Shown: positions 20,447-29,316 of the stretch, in pieces
Layout: each line of letters begins with the position of its first letter
Position numbering within the stretch: the first letter of the stretch is position 1
Assembly: GCF_964204645.1 (NCBI RefSeq)
Contig: NC_134028.1
Coordinates: 14,189,263 to 14,253,262 of the forward strand
Source: Tubulanus polymorphus
Lineage: Eukaryota; Nemertea; Palaeonemertea; Tubulaniformes; Tubulanidae
Direction of reading: 5' to 3'
Length of the DNA: 64,000 nucleotides
Program-made: the position numbers and the translations under genes
Notes under the pieces: generated by a model
What the model saw: the letters and a program-made list of their open reading frames with translations, nothing else
Database searches by the model: none
What the model was told of the DNA's origin: nothing

Positions 20447-20870
20447 AGTAATAGGGGTTTAGTTGTTCTAGATCAAAGGTCGAACGGTCGAGAAATTTTC
20501 CAAATGTGAAAATAACAATAATTTCTACTTGAATTAGTCGGGCACACTCCTAATTCAAGTAGAAATTATTACTATTTCACATTTGGAAAAATTTCTCGAC
20601 CATTCAACCTTTAACCTAGAACAACTAAACCCCTATTACTCTTAAAATATTCATATGCAAGAATAAAATATAAATGAATAACATATAAATTGATAGATTA
20701 TTCAATATAAAAGTAACGAGTAATTAACGAGCTCTTATAGAATAGATATATAGAAATTTTTTTAAACATTATTTCAATATTCATATTTGTATGAGTTAGA
20801 TTTATAAACATTAAAAGTGTTAGTAAAGTGTGATTGAAATAATTCATATATACATGATATAATACATAGC
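20447..20870 (+). repeat. Surviving terminal repeat of E2
   Basis: Starts AGTAATAGGG plus GTTTAGTTGTTCTA. 20447-20640 is a foldback of only 194 bp whose centre is TAGTCGGGCACACTCCTAATT instead of the GC hairpin of E1. After it comes the shared inner TIR sequence (ATATTCATATTTGTATGAGTTAG; AAAGTGTTAGTAAAGTGTG). Its partner at the other end is missing. Confidence 0.85.
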
Positions 20871-20979
20871 TGTTTATATTAGAACATGATTCTATTTGAG
20901 CCTATATACATTTCATGTAATGAACTCTTGAATAAATCTATAAATTCACAGCTGTTACAGCTGTTACTATGACGCCGAG

Positions 20980-21160
20980 ACATATGAGTCATAATACTGC
21001 AAACGCGTAGAACATTCTAAAAGGTGTACCGGAACTCTGAATAGAGATGACATGTCATAATACTGCAAACGCGTAGAACATTCTAGAAGGTGTGCCGGAA
21101 CTAGATGACGTGTCATAATCGAAGACGTGTTCATTTCGAAATCGCACCGGAACTGAATAG
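20980..21160. repeat. About 66-bp repeats of the accessory module (E2)
   Basis: Two good copies and one partial copy of TCATAATACTGCAAACGCGT followed by AGAACATTCTA.AAGGTGT.CCGGAACT (about 20988, 21054 and 21112). Placed just upstream of the probable first exon of the accessory gene, so possibly promoter repeats. Confidence 0.6.
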
Positions 21161-21238
21161 ACGATGTAACATAACGCTTAGGATATTCTCTCTCGAAACG
21201 CAATTAGGAGTTTATAGTTTACAATTCTAAATCTAAAT

Positions 21239-21590
21239 GTAAGTACTGTTTTTTGTAGTTATTAGGGCTATTAAATATGAAACCTTTAGATATATTTAAG
21301 TGTATTTAGTATATTTTTTAGATAGCTAGAGTTACCGCTAATATCTTTTAGATTAATAAAACGTCATACGCATCAAGAAGCGATAGAGAAACTCAAGATA
21401 CTCTTTCTGACTGAGGAATCAACAGCAATGGATATCGAACCAATAGAAACTGGCGTAGAACCACAAGAATCACAAAAGATCAACGAAGAAACTATATAAG
21501 AATTTAAAAAACATAAAGACTCCAATGATTAAGTTTAACATTTGTTGATGTAGTTAAATATTTACCGGCAATTGAAAAAATGTTTGTAAT
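21239..21590 (+). pseudogene. Decayed accessory gene with intron (E2)
   Basis: Homologue of the E1 125-aa gene. The probable intron runs from GTAAGTACTG (21239) to CTTTTAG (21351), flanked by the same TCTAAATCTAAAT exon end as E1. ATG 21428 opens a short acidic frame that stops after about 23 codons; further on DVVKYLPAIEKM (about 21548-21583) matches the VVRYLPEIEEM part of E1. Confidence 0.55.
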
Positions 21591-21639
21591 TATAAATTGT
21601 ATTTATAGAAATCAAATGATGTATTGGAAGAAACGACTG

Positions 21640-22140
21640 AACATACTTGTATATGTATTGTGTAAATCTACTTGGTGAATGTTCTATGTTCGGTCGTTTC
21701 TATTTGCATAATGAATATATAATTATGATTAGCGCATGCGCATTAAGCAAAACCGGCCATAAATGGCCGCATGTGACTGACACATGTAACGCATGTGACG
21801 CGGACATGAATGCGTTTGAATTTTCTGTGTTCAGTTGTTTCTATTTTACAGAATGAATATATAATTATGATTAGCGCCTGCGCATTAAGCAAAAACGCTC
21901 CTATAAGAGCGGTTTTGCCTAATGCGAACACGTTTTGATATTTTATGTCGGTTGTTTCTATTTTACAGAATTTACAGAATGAATATATAATTATGATTAA
22001 CACATGCACATTAAGCCAAGCGGACATCAATGGCCGCATGTGATGCATGTAGCGCATGTGTTGTTTCTATTGTACAGAATTTATAGAATGAATATATAAT
22101 TATGATTAAGCAAAAGCGCTCCTATATGTCCGCATGTGAC
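21640..22140. repeat. Tandem repeats with palindromic motifs (E2 accessory module)
   Basis: Four degenerate units of about 115 bp share GAATGAATATATAATTATGATTA, then a GCGCATGCGC-like palindrome (21732, with a GCGCCTGCGC variant near 21872), CATTAAGC, and palindromes such as GGCCATAAATGGCC. GCGCATGCGC matches the known NRF-1 binding consensus; one unit also has an ATTTGCAT octamer. These look like enhancer repeats, perhaps serving the accessory gene or the HNH gene downstream. Confidence 0.6.
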
Positions 22141-22169
22141 GCGGGTATTGTAACTGGTATGATTTAGAT

Positions 22170-22289
22170 ATCAAGGAACTGAAACGACTTATCAAAAGCA
22201 GCGAGGAATGAAAAAGCATGACGTTGGTCGAAGAAATGGAAGAGGATTCTAAAATATTAACCAATTTAGTGAAAAAATGTGTATAATAA
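22170..22289 (+). pseudogene. Remnant of the right-end chimeric gene (E2)
   Basis: The sequence matches the end of the E3 chimeric gene (61075-61200 reversed), encoding LVEEMEEDSKILTNLVKK, directly before the HNH start. The zinc-finger start found in E3 has been replaced by the accessory module. Confidence 0.5.
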
Positions 22290-22958
22290 ATGGAACCAGA
22301 ACAACCACAAACTATCAATATTACAAATAACACTGGTGATATAAATATATACTACAAGAAGTGTTCTAAGTGTGAATTAGATAAATTAGCTTTAACAGAA
22401 TTTAGTAAGCGTAAGATTAGCAAAGATGGTTTTCAATATTGCTGTAAAACTTGTTTTAAACTATATACCAAACAATATCGAGAAGATAATAGAGAAGCTT
22501 ATAATTATTATATGACAGAATATATGAGAGAAAGATATCAAACATATCTTAATTTTAGATTGAAACAATGCTTAAGATCTAGATTAACACAATTATTCAA
22601 CAAAGAAACACATTCAGAAACATTATCTAATTTGTTGAGTTGTACAAATAAATTTCTCAAATCATGGATTATATTTAAATTCGATAGTCAAATGAATATA
22701 GATATTTATGGAGATTATTTTCATATTGATCATACGTTACCAATATCTAAATTTAACATGAATGATGAATACAATAAAAAACTTATTTGGAATTGGAAAA
22801 ATTTAAGACCTCTTGAAAAGAAAGAAAATAAATTCAAATCTAATAAACTAGATTTACAGTTATATTTAGAACAGTTAACAAAGGCAAAGAAATTTATTGA
22901 TCAATGGAACAATGATCCGAATAATGAACAATACGTTGAGTCTTTAATGAGTGGTTAA
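22290..22958 (+). CDS. HNH-type zinc-binding protein, 222 aa (E2, intact)
   Basis: The best copy of this gene. N-terminal zinc-binding part: CSKCELDKLALTEFSKRKISK..FQYCCKTCFKLY (about residues 28-67). C-terminal HNH-like core: FHIDHTLPISKFNM (about 146-159) and NWKNLRPLEKKENKFKSNK (about 168-186), the pattern of HNH nucleases in which His-Asp-His and Asn-Leu-x-Pro bind metal and DNA. It may nick or cut DNA during replication or recombination, or be a homing-type passenger; the activity is inferred. ATG follows TATAATAA and lies just inside the terminal region. Confidence 0.75.
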   Translation: MEPEQPQTINITNNTGDINIYYKKCSKCELDKLALTEFSKRKISKDGFQYCCKTCFKLYTKQYREDNREAYNYYMTEYMRERYQTYLNFRLKQCLRSRLTQLFNKETHSETLSNLLSCTNKFLKSWIIFKFDSQMNIDIYGDYFHIDHTLPISKFNMNDEYNKKLIWNWKNLRPLEKKENKFKSNKLDLQLYLEQLTKAKKFIDQWNNDPNNEQYVESLMSG

Positions 22959-23207
22959 AAAATAATAGATTTTAAATAAAAAGCATTAAAAATTACGTAC
23001 CTTCAACTAGCTAGTATTAGTTATTGTTTTTTTTAATATTTTCTTTTCAAAAAAGAATACTTTATATCACAAATAAAAAATACTAAAAAAAACAATAACG
23101 AATACTAAAATTCTTTACATTTAACTAAGCTAGTATTAATCTAAAGAGATACTGGCATCATTTTATAATACTTATAATATTTTTCTTATTAAATTTCTCT
23201 AATATAA
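22959..23207. other. Spacer with long hairpin before gene X (E2)
   Basis: No gene. TAGTATTAGTTATTGTTTTT (about 23011-23032) pairs with AAAAACAATAACGAATACTA (about 23091-23113) across a loop of about 60 bp, followed by CTAGTATTAATCTAAAGAGATACTGG. E3 has the same hairpin at 60248-60345. Role unknown: promoter, terminator or replication site. Confidence 0.5.
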
Positions 23208-23815
23208 ATGTCAAAGAAATCGAGTAAGAATAATACCAGTATTGAAAAAACATTAGATGATTTAGGTATTAGTGATAATAAGGATATTCCAACCAAAATT
23301 GAAAATAATATTTAAGTTAATAACAATATAGATTATTAATACTATTTATATTGTAAACACCATCTTGATTTACTAATTGCTATTTGTAAATGTTTATCGG
23401 GAAAATAATAACTTTTCAAGAATTAGACGCTATGAAACCAGATAAAGTAATAAAATATTTTAAGATTTATGAAGAGGCAAGATTAGCTAGAATAAATGAT
23501 TCTATTTCTGATGGTATTGTCAAATGTTATTCAAAATTATGTAACCGGTTAATACCAATTGATGATGAAAATAAATTATATAGTGATTTGAAAAATGACT
23601 ATTTAGTTATGACTGAATTACAAAAATGGGTTGGTTATGCTTCATTTCAATTAGGATCGGTTATGACATTAATTTCTACTGGCGTCATAACATTTTCGAA
23701 TATCAAACCTATGGAATATAAATCAGGTAAGAACGAAACAGATGACGCTGTACTACAACCAAACGGCGAAACAGAAAATGAATCAGAACAAAAATTAACT
23801 AAAATAAAGGAGTGA
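23208..23815 (+). pseudogene. Gene X (E2), broken
   Basis: ATG 23208 after TAATATAA gives MSKKSSKNNTSIEKTLDDLGIS..., then stops near 23313 and 23337 and a frame change near 23385. From 23390 the remaining 141 residues are open, including ITFQELDAMKPDKVIKYF and GSVMTLISTGVITFSNI. The stop TGA (23813-23815) overlaps the former start of the next gene. Confidence 0.72.
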
Positions 23816-24174
23816 TGGTGTTAAGAAAAAGGTTAGATCCGAGAAACAAATACAGTGGGCAAGAGAATTAGGTAAAAGATCTGCAGAATTAAAAAAGCTA
23901 AGAAAAAGAAATTAACTGATATAAATGAATCACAGACTTTATCTGATATTGATTCAAATAATAATCCATCTAATTATTCTAATAGTGGAAGAAATAATTA
24001 CTTATATATTACAATTGGGTTAATCACAATTATTATATTATCCGGTGTAATATATAAATCAAAATTCAAATCTGATGATAAAGATGATTCAATGATAATA
24101 AACCTATCATACCAGAAAATAAGTCAAATCATAAAGCCATTGAAACTAAATCTAAATTATTATTAATGGATTAA
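23809..24174 (+). pseudogene. One-pass membrane protein (E2), start lost
   Basis: Counterpart of 59148-59546. The start codon overlap ATGAGTGA has become AGGAGTGA, and frame changes occur near 23895 and 24095. Still visible: RSEKQIQWARELGKRSAELKK, the SNNNPSNYSNSG linker and the YLYITIGLITIIILSGVIY membrane segment. Confidence 0.7.
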
Positions 24175-24180
24175 AATAAG

Positions 24181-25284
24181 ATGAAAAAAGAACAACATTT
24201 AAGAGATTTATATTATAACCCAGAGAGTGAAGTATCATATTCTAGCGTTTCAGAATTATGGGGTAAAATTAAATCTGATAATGAAAATGGTAATATAAAA
24301 TATAGTGAATTGAAATTATGGTTACAAAATCAACCAACATATCAAATCCATAAGAAAATGGATATAACTTATTTAACAAGAAAAGTTATGGTTTCATATA
24401 TCGATCAACAATGGCAAGCAGATTTGATTGACATGAAGAACTTAGAAGAATACAACAAAGGATATTTCTGGATATTAAATGTTATAGACATATTCAGTAG
24501 ATACGCATAGTCAATTCCAATCAAAAATAAAACTGGTATAGAAGTGAAAAATGCTTTTAAATCAAGATTTAAAGAAGCTATTCCAGATAAGATACAATTT
24601 GATGAAGGTAAGGAATTTTATAACAAACATTTCAAAAAACTATTATCTGATAACGATGTAGATTATTTTCCAACACATTCAGATAAAAAAGCATCTATTA
24701 TAGAAAGATTTAATAAAACATTGAAAACTAGAATGTGGAAATATTTTACTGCTAATGAAACATATAAATATATCGATGAGTCTATAAATATGTTAGATGA
24801 TTTAGTGAAAGGTTATAATAATTCTAAACATAGTTCTATAAATATGAAACCTATACAAGCTAGAAAAGAAGATAATTCAGAAATAGTTTGGAATAATTTA
24901 TATGGAGCATTTGTTACACATGATTTTGGAGAACCTAAATTTAAAATAGGACAACACGTTAGAATATCTAAATATAGAAAAACCTTTTATAAAGGTTATA
25001 TCCCTAATTTTACAGAAGAAATATTCAAGATTAAAAATATAATATTAACTAAACCTTTTGTTTATAAATTAGAAGATCTAAAAGATGAAGAAATATTAGG
25101 TTATTTCTATGAACAAGAATTATCACTTGTACCAAACCCAGATGAAATAGAATACAAAATAGAAAAAGTATTAAAAACAAAAACTCTTAAAGGAAAAAAG
25201 TATTATTTGGTGAAATATAAAGGATATGATGATAAATTTAATGAATGGATTTTATCTAGTAAAATTAAAAGAATAAATGAATAA
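24181..25284 (+). pseudogene. Integrase with chromodomain (E2), one nonsense codon
   Basis: A 367-codon frame broken only by TAG at 24508-24510 (Trp in E3). Catalytic DDE core: D81 (WQADLID), D141 (FDEGKEF) and E175 (IIERFN), with 33 residues between the last two. The C-terminal 50 residues form a chromodomain (EYKIEKVLKTKTLKGKK, then LVKYKGYDDKFNEWIL) whose aromatic positions fit a methyl-lysine cage. This enzyme class inserts element ends with 6-bp duplications. The stop overlaps the ATPase start (ATGAATAA, 25277-25284). Confidence 0.92.
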
Positions 25285-25810
25285 AGATTTATTTATATTT
25301 GAACCGCATAATATGTTAATAACTGGAGCAACAAACTGTGGTAAAACACATTTCATATTAGATTTGTTAGAAACTATTTATAAGAATCATTTTGATAATA
25401 TAATATTATTTTGTCCTACTTGTGAAATGAATAAAACATATAATAGAGATATAGTTAAGATAAAAAAGTTTATTATATTAGATCCTAAAACAGTAAAAGA
25501 AAATTTAGATAATTGTATAAAAATAGCAATTGATACTTACAAAGGATCAAATACATTATTCATTATAGATGATTGCGCAAATTTACATGATTCAAAAGTG
25601 AGAGAAAGTGAGTTATGTTATCTAGCTTTCTCTGGGAGACGTTTCGGGATAACAACATGGGTTTTGAATCAAAAATATAATTCAATTGTTAAAGACTTTA
25701 GGGAGAATATAAGATTTCTAGTTTTATTTTATAACAAAGATAAAAAATCTATGCAACAATCATTGGAAGAAAATCAAATTATACCTACTGAATTACAGGA
25801 TGAATATATG
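25277..25810 (+). pseudogene. Packaging ATPase (E2), split by N1
   Basis: Walker A GATNCGKTH and Walker B TLFIIDDCAN are present, and 178 codons are open up to the insertion of N1 after GATGAATATATG. The last codons (AATAAATTAAAGAATAATAAAGGT-stop type) continue at 29911-29937. N1 therefore hit a gene that was otherwise open. Confidence 0.92.
25805..25810. repeat. Left target-site duplication of N1 (TATATG)
   Basis: TATATG before N1 is repeated at 29905-29910 after it. The uninterrupted ATPase genes of E1 and E3 have it once, confirming a 6-bp duplication. Confidence 0.93.
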
Positions 25811-26118
25811 AGTAATAGGGATAATAGGCTTTCAGGCCAAAGGTCGAACGGTCGAGCTCATTAAAAACCAAAACATTAAAAGTAATTTAAAACTATAATA
25901 TATTTTCATAACCGTGTGCATTTTATATTAAAAACTAAATATTTATCCTAAGATATCAATAATTTAAAAAGCATATTGATTTATTTACAATACATAATTT
26001 CATATAATCAAATATATTCAAATGATAATAATTTCTACTTGAATTAGTCGGGAAACTCATAAAAAATGAAAAATAATTCTCACACACTCGAATTTATTTT
26101 TCATTTTCTACTCGCTAG

Positions 26119-26335
26119 AAAAAGTGTGAGTAAAGTGTGAGTGAAATAATTCATATTTTAACAGATTTCGAGTAAAAATATAAGTAAAATAAATGGATAA
26201 CTAAAAGAATATAAAAGTGTGAGTAAAGTGTGAGTGAAATAGTTTATATTTTAAACATATTTCAATATTTATATTTGTATGAGTTAGATTTTTAAACATT
26301 AAAAGTGTGAGTAAAGTGTGAGTGAAATAATTCAT
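26119..26335 (+). promoter_or_regulatory. Three direct repeats upstream of the N1 arm gene
   Basis: AAGTGTGAGTAAAGTGTGAG followed by TGAAATA occurs at about 26121, 26214 and 26305, each itself a double GTGTGAGT. A relative (AAGTGTTAGTAAAGTGTGAT) occurs once in each Polinton TIR (about 2292, 20813, 62549). They end 65 bp before the arm gene ATG, so promoter or protein-binding repeats are likely. Confidence 0.6.
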
Positions 26336-26398
26336 AAATCATTGAATATTTATATTTATATGTGTTGGATTCATTTTAATAAAAGTTTTGTTATTAAA

Positions 26399-26938
26399 AT
26401 GAAGACAGAAGAAGAAGAACCCAACTTTAAAATCGAAATCAATGAAACCAATAAATCATTTTCACAGTTTTACATTAGAAATTATATTTCAGCAACAAAT
26501 TTAGTGTCCGCAAGACATTATAAAATCGATAATATTACTATGATTAATCAAATATTATCAAATGAAACATATTTAATTACTGAACTAGTAGATACTTTTG
26601 ATAATGGTGTTAAAAATCCTAAAGTATTCAATACAGTTTTAAATTTTAAAGGAACTTTAGATGAAAACATAATTAATATTCTTAAAACTCCTTTCAATGA
26701 AAGAAATAATGATATAATACTTTCAAAAGATTACAATGATTTGATTAACTTAAGAATTGAAAAAAGGCAATTATATTATTTCAATTTTGATAATAAACAA
26801 ATTATCTATAACGAAAATTCATCAAATATTGGAATTCAATGTGAATTAGATAATGAAAAATCATTTAAAGATATTGCAGTTCAATGTAATTTAGATGATG
26901 AATTTAGAAAATTCAATCCTAATGAAAAAGCGCATTGA
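26399..26938 (+). CDS. N1 arm protein, left copy, C-terminus lost
   Basis: About 179 aa from ATG 26399 (after TTATTAAA, the leader also used by the Polinton polymerase; an upstream in-frame ATG at 26318 lies in the repeats and is less likely). Charged, beta/alpha mixed, with QFYIRNYISATNLVSARHYK and a repeated IGIQCELD / IAVQCNLD motif. A 23-bp deletion removes the final His/Cys-rich tail present in the right copy. Not recognised. Confidence 0.6.
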   Translation: MKTEEEEPNFKIEINETNKSFSQFYIRNYISATNLVSARHYKIDNITMINQILSNETYLITELVDTFDNGVKNPKVFNTVLNFKGTLDENIINILKTPFNERNNDIILSKDYNDLINLRIEKRQLYYFNFDNKQIIYNENSSNIGIQCELDNEKSFKDIAVQCNLDDEFRKFNPNEKAH

Positions 26939-27059
26939 AAAATCACATAAATCAAAGCATTATGAAACAATTAAACATAAAAACTGGCGTAAAGAGTAAC
27001 AATTCTACATTATAATTATTGAATTGAGTTAAATGATTTAAATATCTAAGAGACTGTTG

Positions 27060-27470
27060 AAATGATAAATTGTTTGACAGTTGAAATGATAAATTGTTTG
27101 ACAGTTGAAATGATAAATTGTTTGACAGTTGAAATGATAAATTGTTTGACAGTTGAAATGATAAATTGTTTGACAGTTGAAATAATAAATTGTTTGACAG
27201 TTGAAATGATAAATTGTTCGACTGTTGAAATGTTAAATTGTTCGACTGTTAAAATGTTAAATTGTTCGACTGTTAAAATGTTAAATTGTTCTACTGTTGA
27301 AATGATGAATTATTCTACTGTTGAAATGATAAATTGTTTGACAGTTGAAATGATAAATTGTTTGACCGTTGAAATGATAAATGGTTTGACAGTTGAAATG
27401 ATAAATTGTTTGACAGTTTTAATGATAAATAGTTTGACTGTTGAAATGTTAAATTGTTTGGTTGTAAATT
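27060..27470 (+). repeat. 24-bp minisatellite, left arm, 17 units
   Basis: Unit GAAATGATAAATTGTTTGACAGTT-like, 24 bp, so all units stay in one frame and read as an 8-residue repeat (MINCLTVE type). The order of variant units (CS type in the middle, G and L variants near the end) is the same as in the right arm. Probably non-coding despite the open frame. Confidence 0.85.
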
Positions 27471-27539
27471 TAATTGTTATTTGATTTGAAACATATAAAA
27501 GTTGAATATTTCTAAAATATCAAATATTTATCAATTTAA

Positions 27540-27561
27540 TAATTTTTTTCTTAAATAAATG
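27540..27561 (+). promoter_or_regulatory. T-run plus TTAAATAAATG start element (N1)
   Basis: AATTTTTTTCTTAAATAAATG, the same arrangement as before E1 and E3 capsid-block genes, so N1 genes probably respond to the same factors. Confidence 0.5.
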
Positions 27562-27777
27562 GATGGTTTCATTCCAACTGGGAAAAGTGATTTGAAACAT
27601 TGTTTAGTTGCTGGAGGTTTAATATTAGCAGCATTATATTTTTACTATGAGAATATTTCAAAAGATTTGATGAATGAAAATAATAAATTGAGTAAAAAAT
27701 TAAAGAAGTTAAATGGAAACAATCACAGAAATAGAAAGAATAAAAAAGGTAATTTAGAAAATGATTTAGAGGATTAA
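27559..27777 (+). CDS. N1 central membrane protein, 72 aa
   Basis: MDGFIPTGKSDLKHC, then a hydrophobic segment (LVAGGLILAALYFYY, about residues 16-30) and a very basic, asparagine-rich tail (KKLKKLNGNNHRNRKNKK) ending acidic. Not recognised. Single membrane anchor with a cationic domain, which would suit contact with DNA or a virion. Confidence 0.6.
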   Translation: MDGFIPTGKSDLKHCLVAGGLILAALYFYYENISKDLMNENNKLSKKLKKLNGNNHRNRKNKKGNLENDLED

Positions 27778-27815
27778 AACAGCATCTTTTAATTTCATAT
27801 ATTTTGACTATAAAA

Positions 27816-28118
27816 ATGAGTGAAAATATATTAAACTTATTACATCTAATATATAAAAATCAACAGAATATTAAATCAATTATTATGCTTACAGGTTTAT
27901 TTTCATTCTCAGTTTATAGTATAAAACAGTTGTTAGAATTCTATGATTGCTGTAAAATTAGATACACTGAATTAATAGAAAATATGAATTATATTTCAGA
28001 TAGATTGAATAATATTAAGTGTTGTGAAATTTGTAATAAAAGATATAAAAATAAAAAGAGTTTGAGAAATCATAAATATATTCATGAACTTGATGAAAAA
28101 TCATATGATTCAAAATAA
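27816..28118 (+). CDS. N1 central membrane protein with C2H2 finger, 100 aa
   Basis: ATG 27816 after ACTATAAAA. Hydrophobic segment IIMLTGLFSFSVYSI (about residues 22-36), then a C2H2 zinc finger CCEICNKRYKNKKSLRNHKYIH (about 69-90). A membrane-anchored finger protein; no known homologue comes to mind. Lies 38 bp after the previous gene. Confidence 0.6.
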   Translation: MSENILNLLHLIYKNQQNIKSIIMLTGLFSFSVYSIKQLLEFYDCCKIRYTELIENMNYISDRLNNIKCCEICNKRYKNKKSLRNHKYIHELDEKSYDSK

Positions 28119-28224
28119 GAAATCGACTTAAAAAATATTAAATATAAAAAATTATTAAATTGATAAATATTTGATATTTTAGAAATATTTAACTTTTATA
28201 TGTTTCAAATCGAATAACAATTAA

Positions 28225-28640
28225 ATTTACAACCAAACAATTTAACATTTCAACAGTCAAACAATTTATCATTAAAACTGTCAAACAATTTATCATTTCA
28301 ACTGTCAAACCATTTATCATTTCAACGGTCAAACAATTTATCATTTCAACTGTCAAACAATTTATCATTTCAACAGTAGAACAATTTATCATTTCAACAG
28401 TAGAACAATTTAACATTTTAACAGTCGAACAATTTAACATTTTAACAGTCGAACAATTTAACATTTCAACAGTCGAACAATTTATCATTTCAACTGTCAA
28501 ACAATTTATTATTTCAACTGTCAAACAATTTATCATTTCAACTGTCAAACAATTTATCATTTCAACTGTCAAACAATTTATCATTTCAACTGTCAAACAA
28601 TTTATCATTTCAACTGTCAAACAATTTATCATTTCAACAG
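28225..28640 (-). repeat. 24-bp minisatellite, right arm, 17 units
   Basis: Same unit, same number and same order of variants as 27060-27470 on the other strand; only units 11 and 16 differ visibly. Confidence 0.85.
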
Positions 28641-28694
28641 TCTCTTAGATATTTAAATCATTTAACTCAATTCAATAATCATAATGTAGAATTG

Positions 28695-29316
28695 TTACTC
28701 TTTACGCCAGTTTTTATGTTTAATTGTTTCATAATGCTTTGATTTATGTGATTTTAAATATTTACCTCCGCAATACCAATGCACTTTTTCATTTGGATTG
28801 AATTTTCTAAATTCATCATCTAAATTACATTGAACTGCAATATCTTTAAATGATTTTTCATTATCTAATTCACATTGAATTCCAATATTTGATGAATTTT
28901 CGTTATAGATAATTTGTTTATTATCAAAATTGAAATAATATAATTGTCTTTTTTCAATTCTTAAGTTAATCAAATCATTGTAATCTTTTGAAAGTATTAT
29001 ATCATTATTTCTTTCATTGAAAGGAGTTTTAAGAATATTAATTATGTTTTCATCTAAAGTTCCTTTAAAATTTAAAACTGTATCGAATACTTTAGGATTT
29101 TTAACACCATTATCAAAAGTATCTACTAGTTCAGTAATTAAATATGTTTCATTTGATAATATTTGATTAATCATAGTAATATTATCGATTTTATAATGTC
29201 TTGCGGACACTAAATTTGTTGCTGAAATATAATTTTTAATGTAAAACTGTGAAAATGATTTATTGGTTTCATTGATTTCGATTTTAAAAGTTGGGTTCTT
29301 CTTCTTCTGTCTTCAT
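28695..29316 (-). pseudogene. N1 arm protein, right copy, N-terminal frameshift
   Basis: Keeps the C-terminal His/Cys-rich tail (HWYCGGKYLKSHKSKHYETI, then KHKNW) that the left copy lost, but one extra T near 29289 shifts the frame about nine codons after ATG 29316. A 171-aa frame remains open from an internal ATG (29210). Each arm thus preserves what the other has lost. Confidence 0.62.

Larger units (their letters stand above)
25811..27545 (+). repeat. Left inverted arm of N1
   Basis: Nearly identical to the reverse complement of 28147-29904, with scattered substitutions, a 23-bp deletion near 26937 relative to the other arm, and a one-base difference near 26422. The outer 200 bp resemble the E1 TIR, then a TTCTACTTGAATTAGTCGGG stretch resembles the foldback centre of E2. 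Confidence 0.88.

Noticed and set aside
20199-22333. Several short open frames on both strands in the E2 terminal region (for example 20967-21203, 21743-22057)
   Set aside because: They run across tandem repeats and change frame between units; no homologue in E1 or E3.
27062-27484. Open frame of 8-residue repeats (MINCLTVE type) as a gene, and its inverted twin at 28189-28632
   Set aside because: The frame is open because a 24-bp minisatellite has no stop in that phase; no start-site element precedes it. Kept as a repeat.
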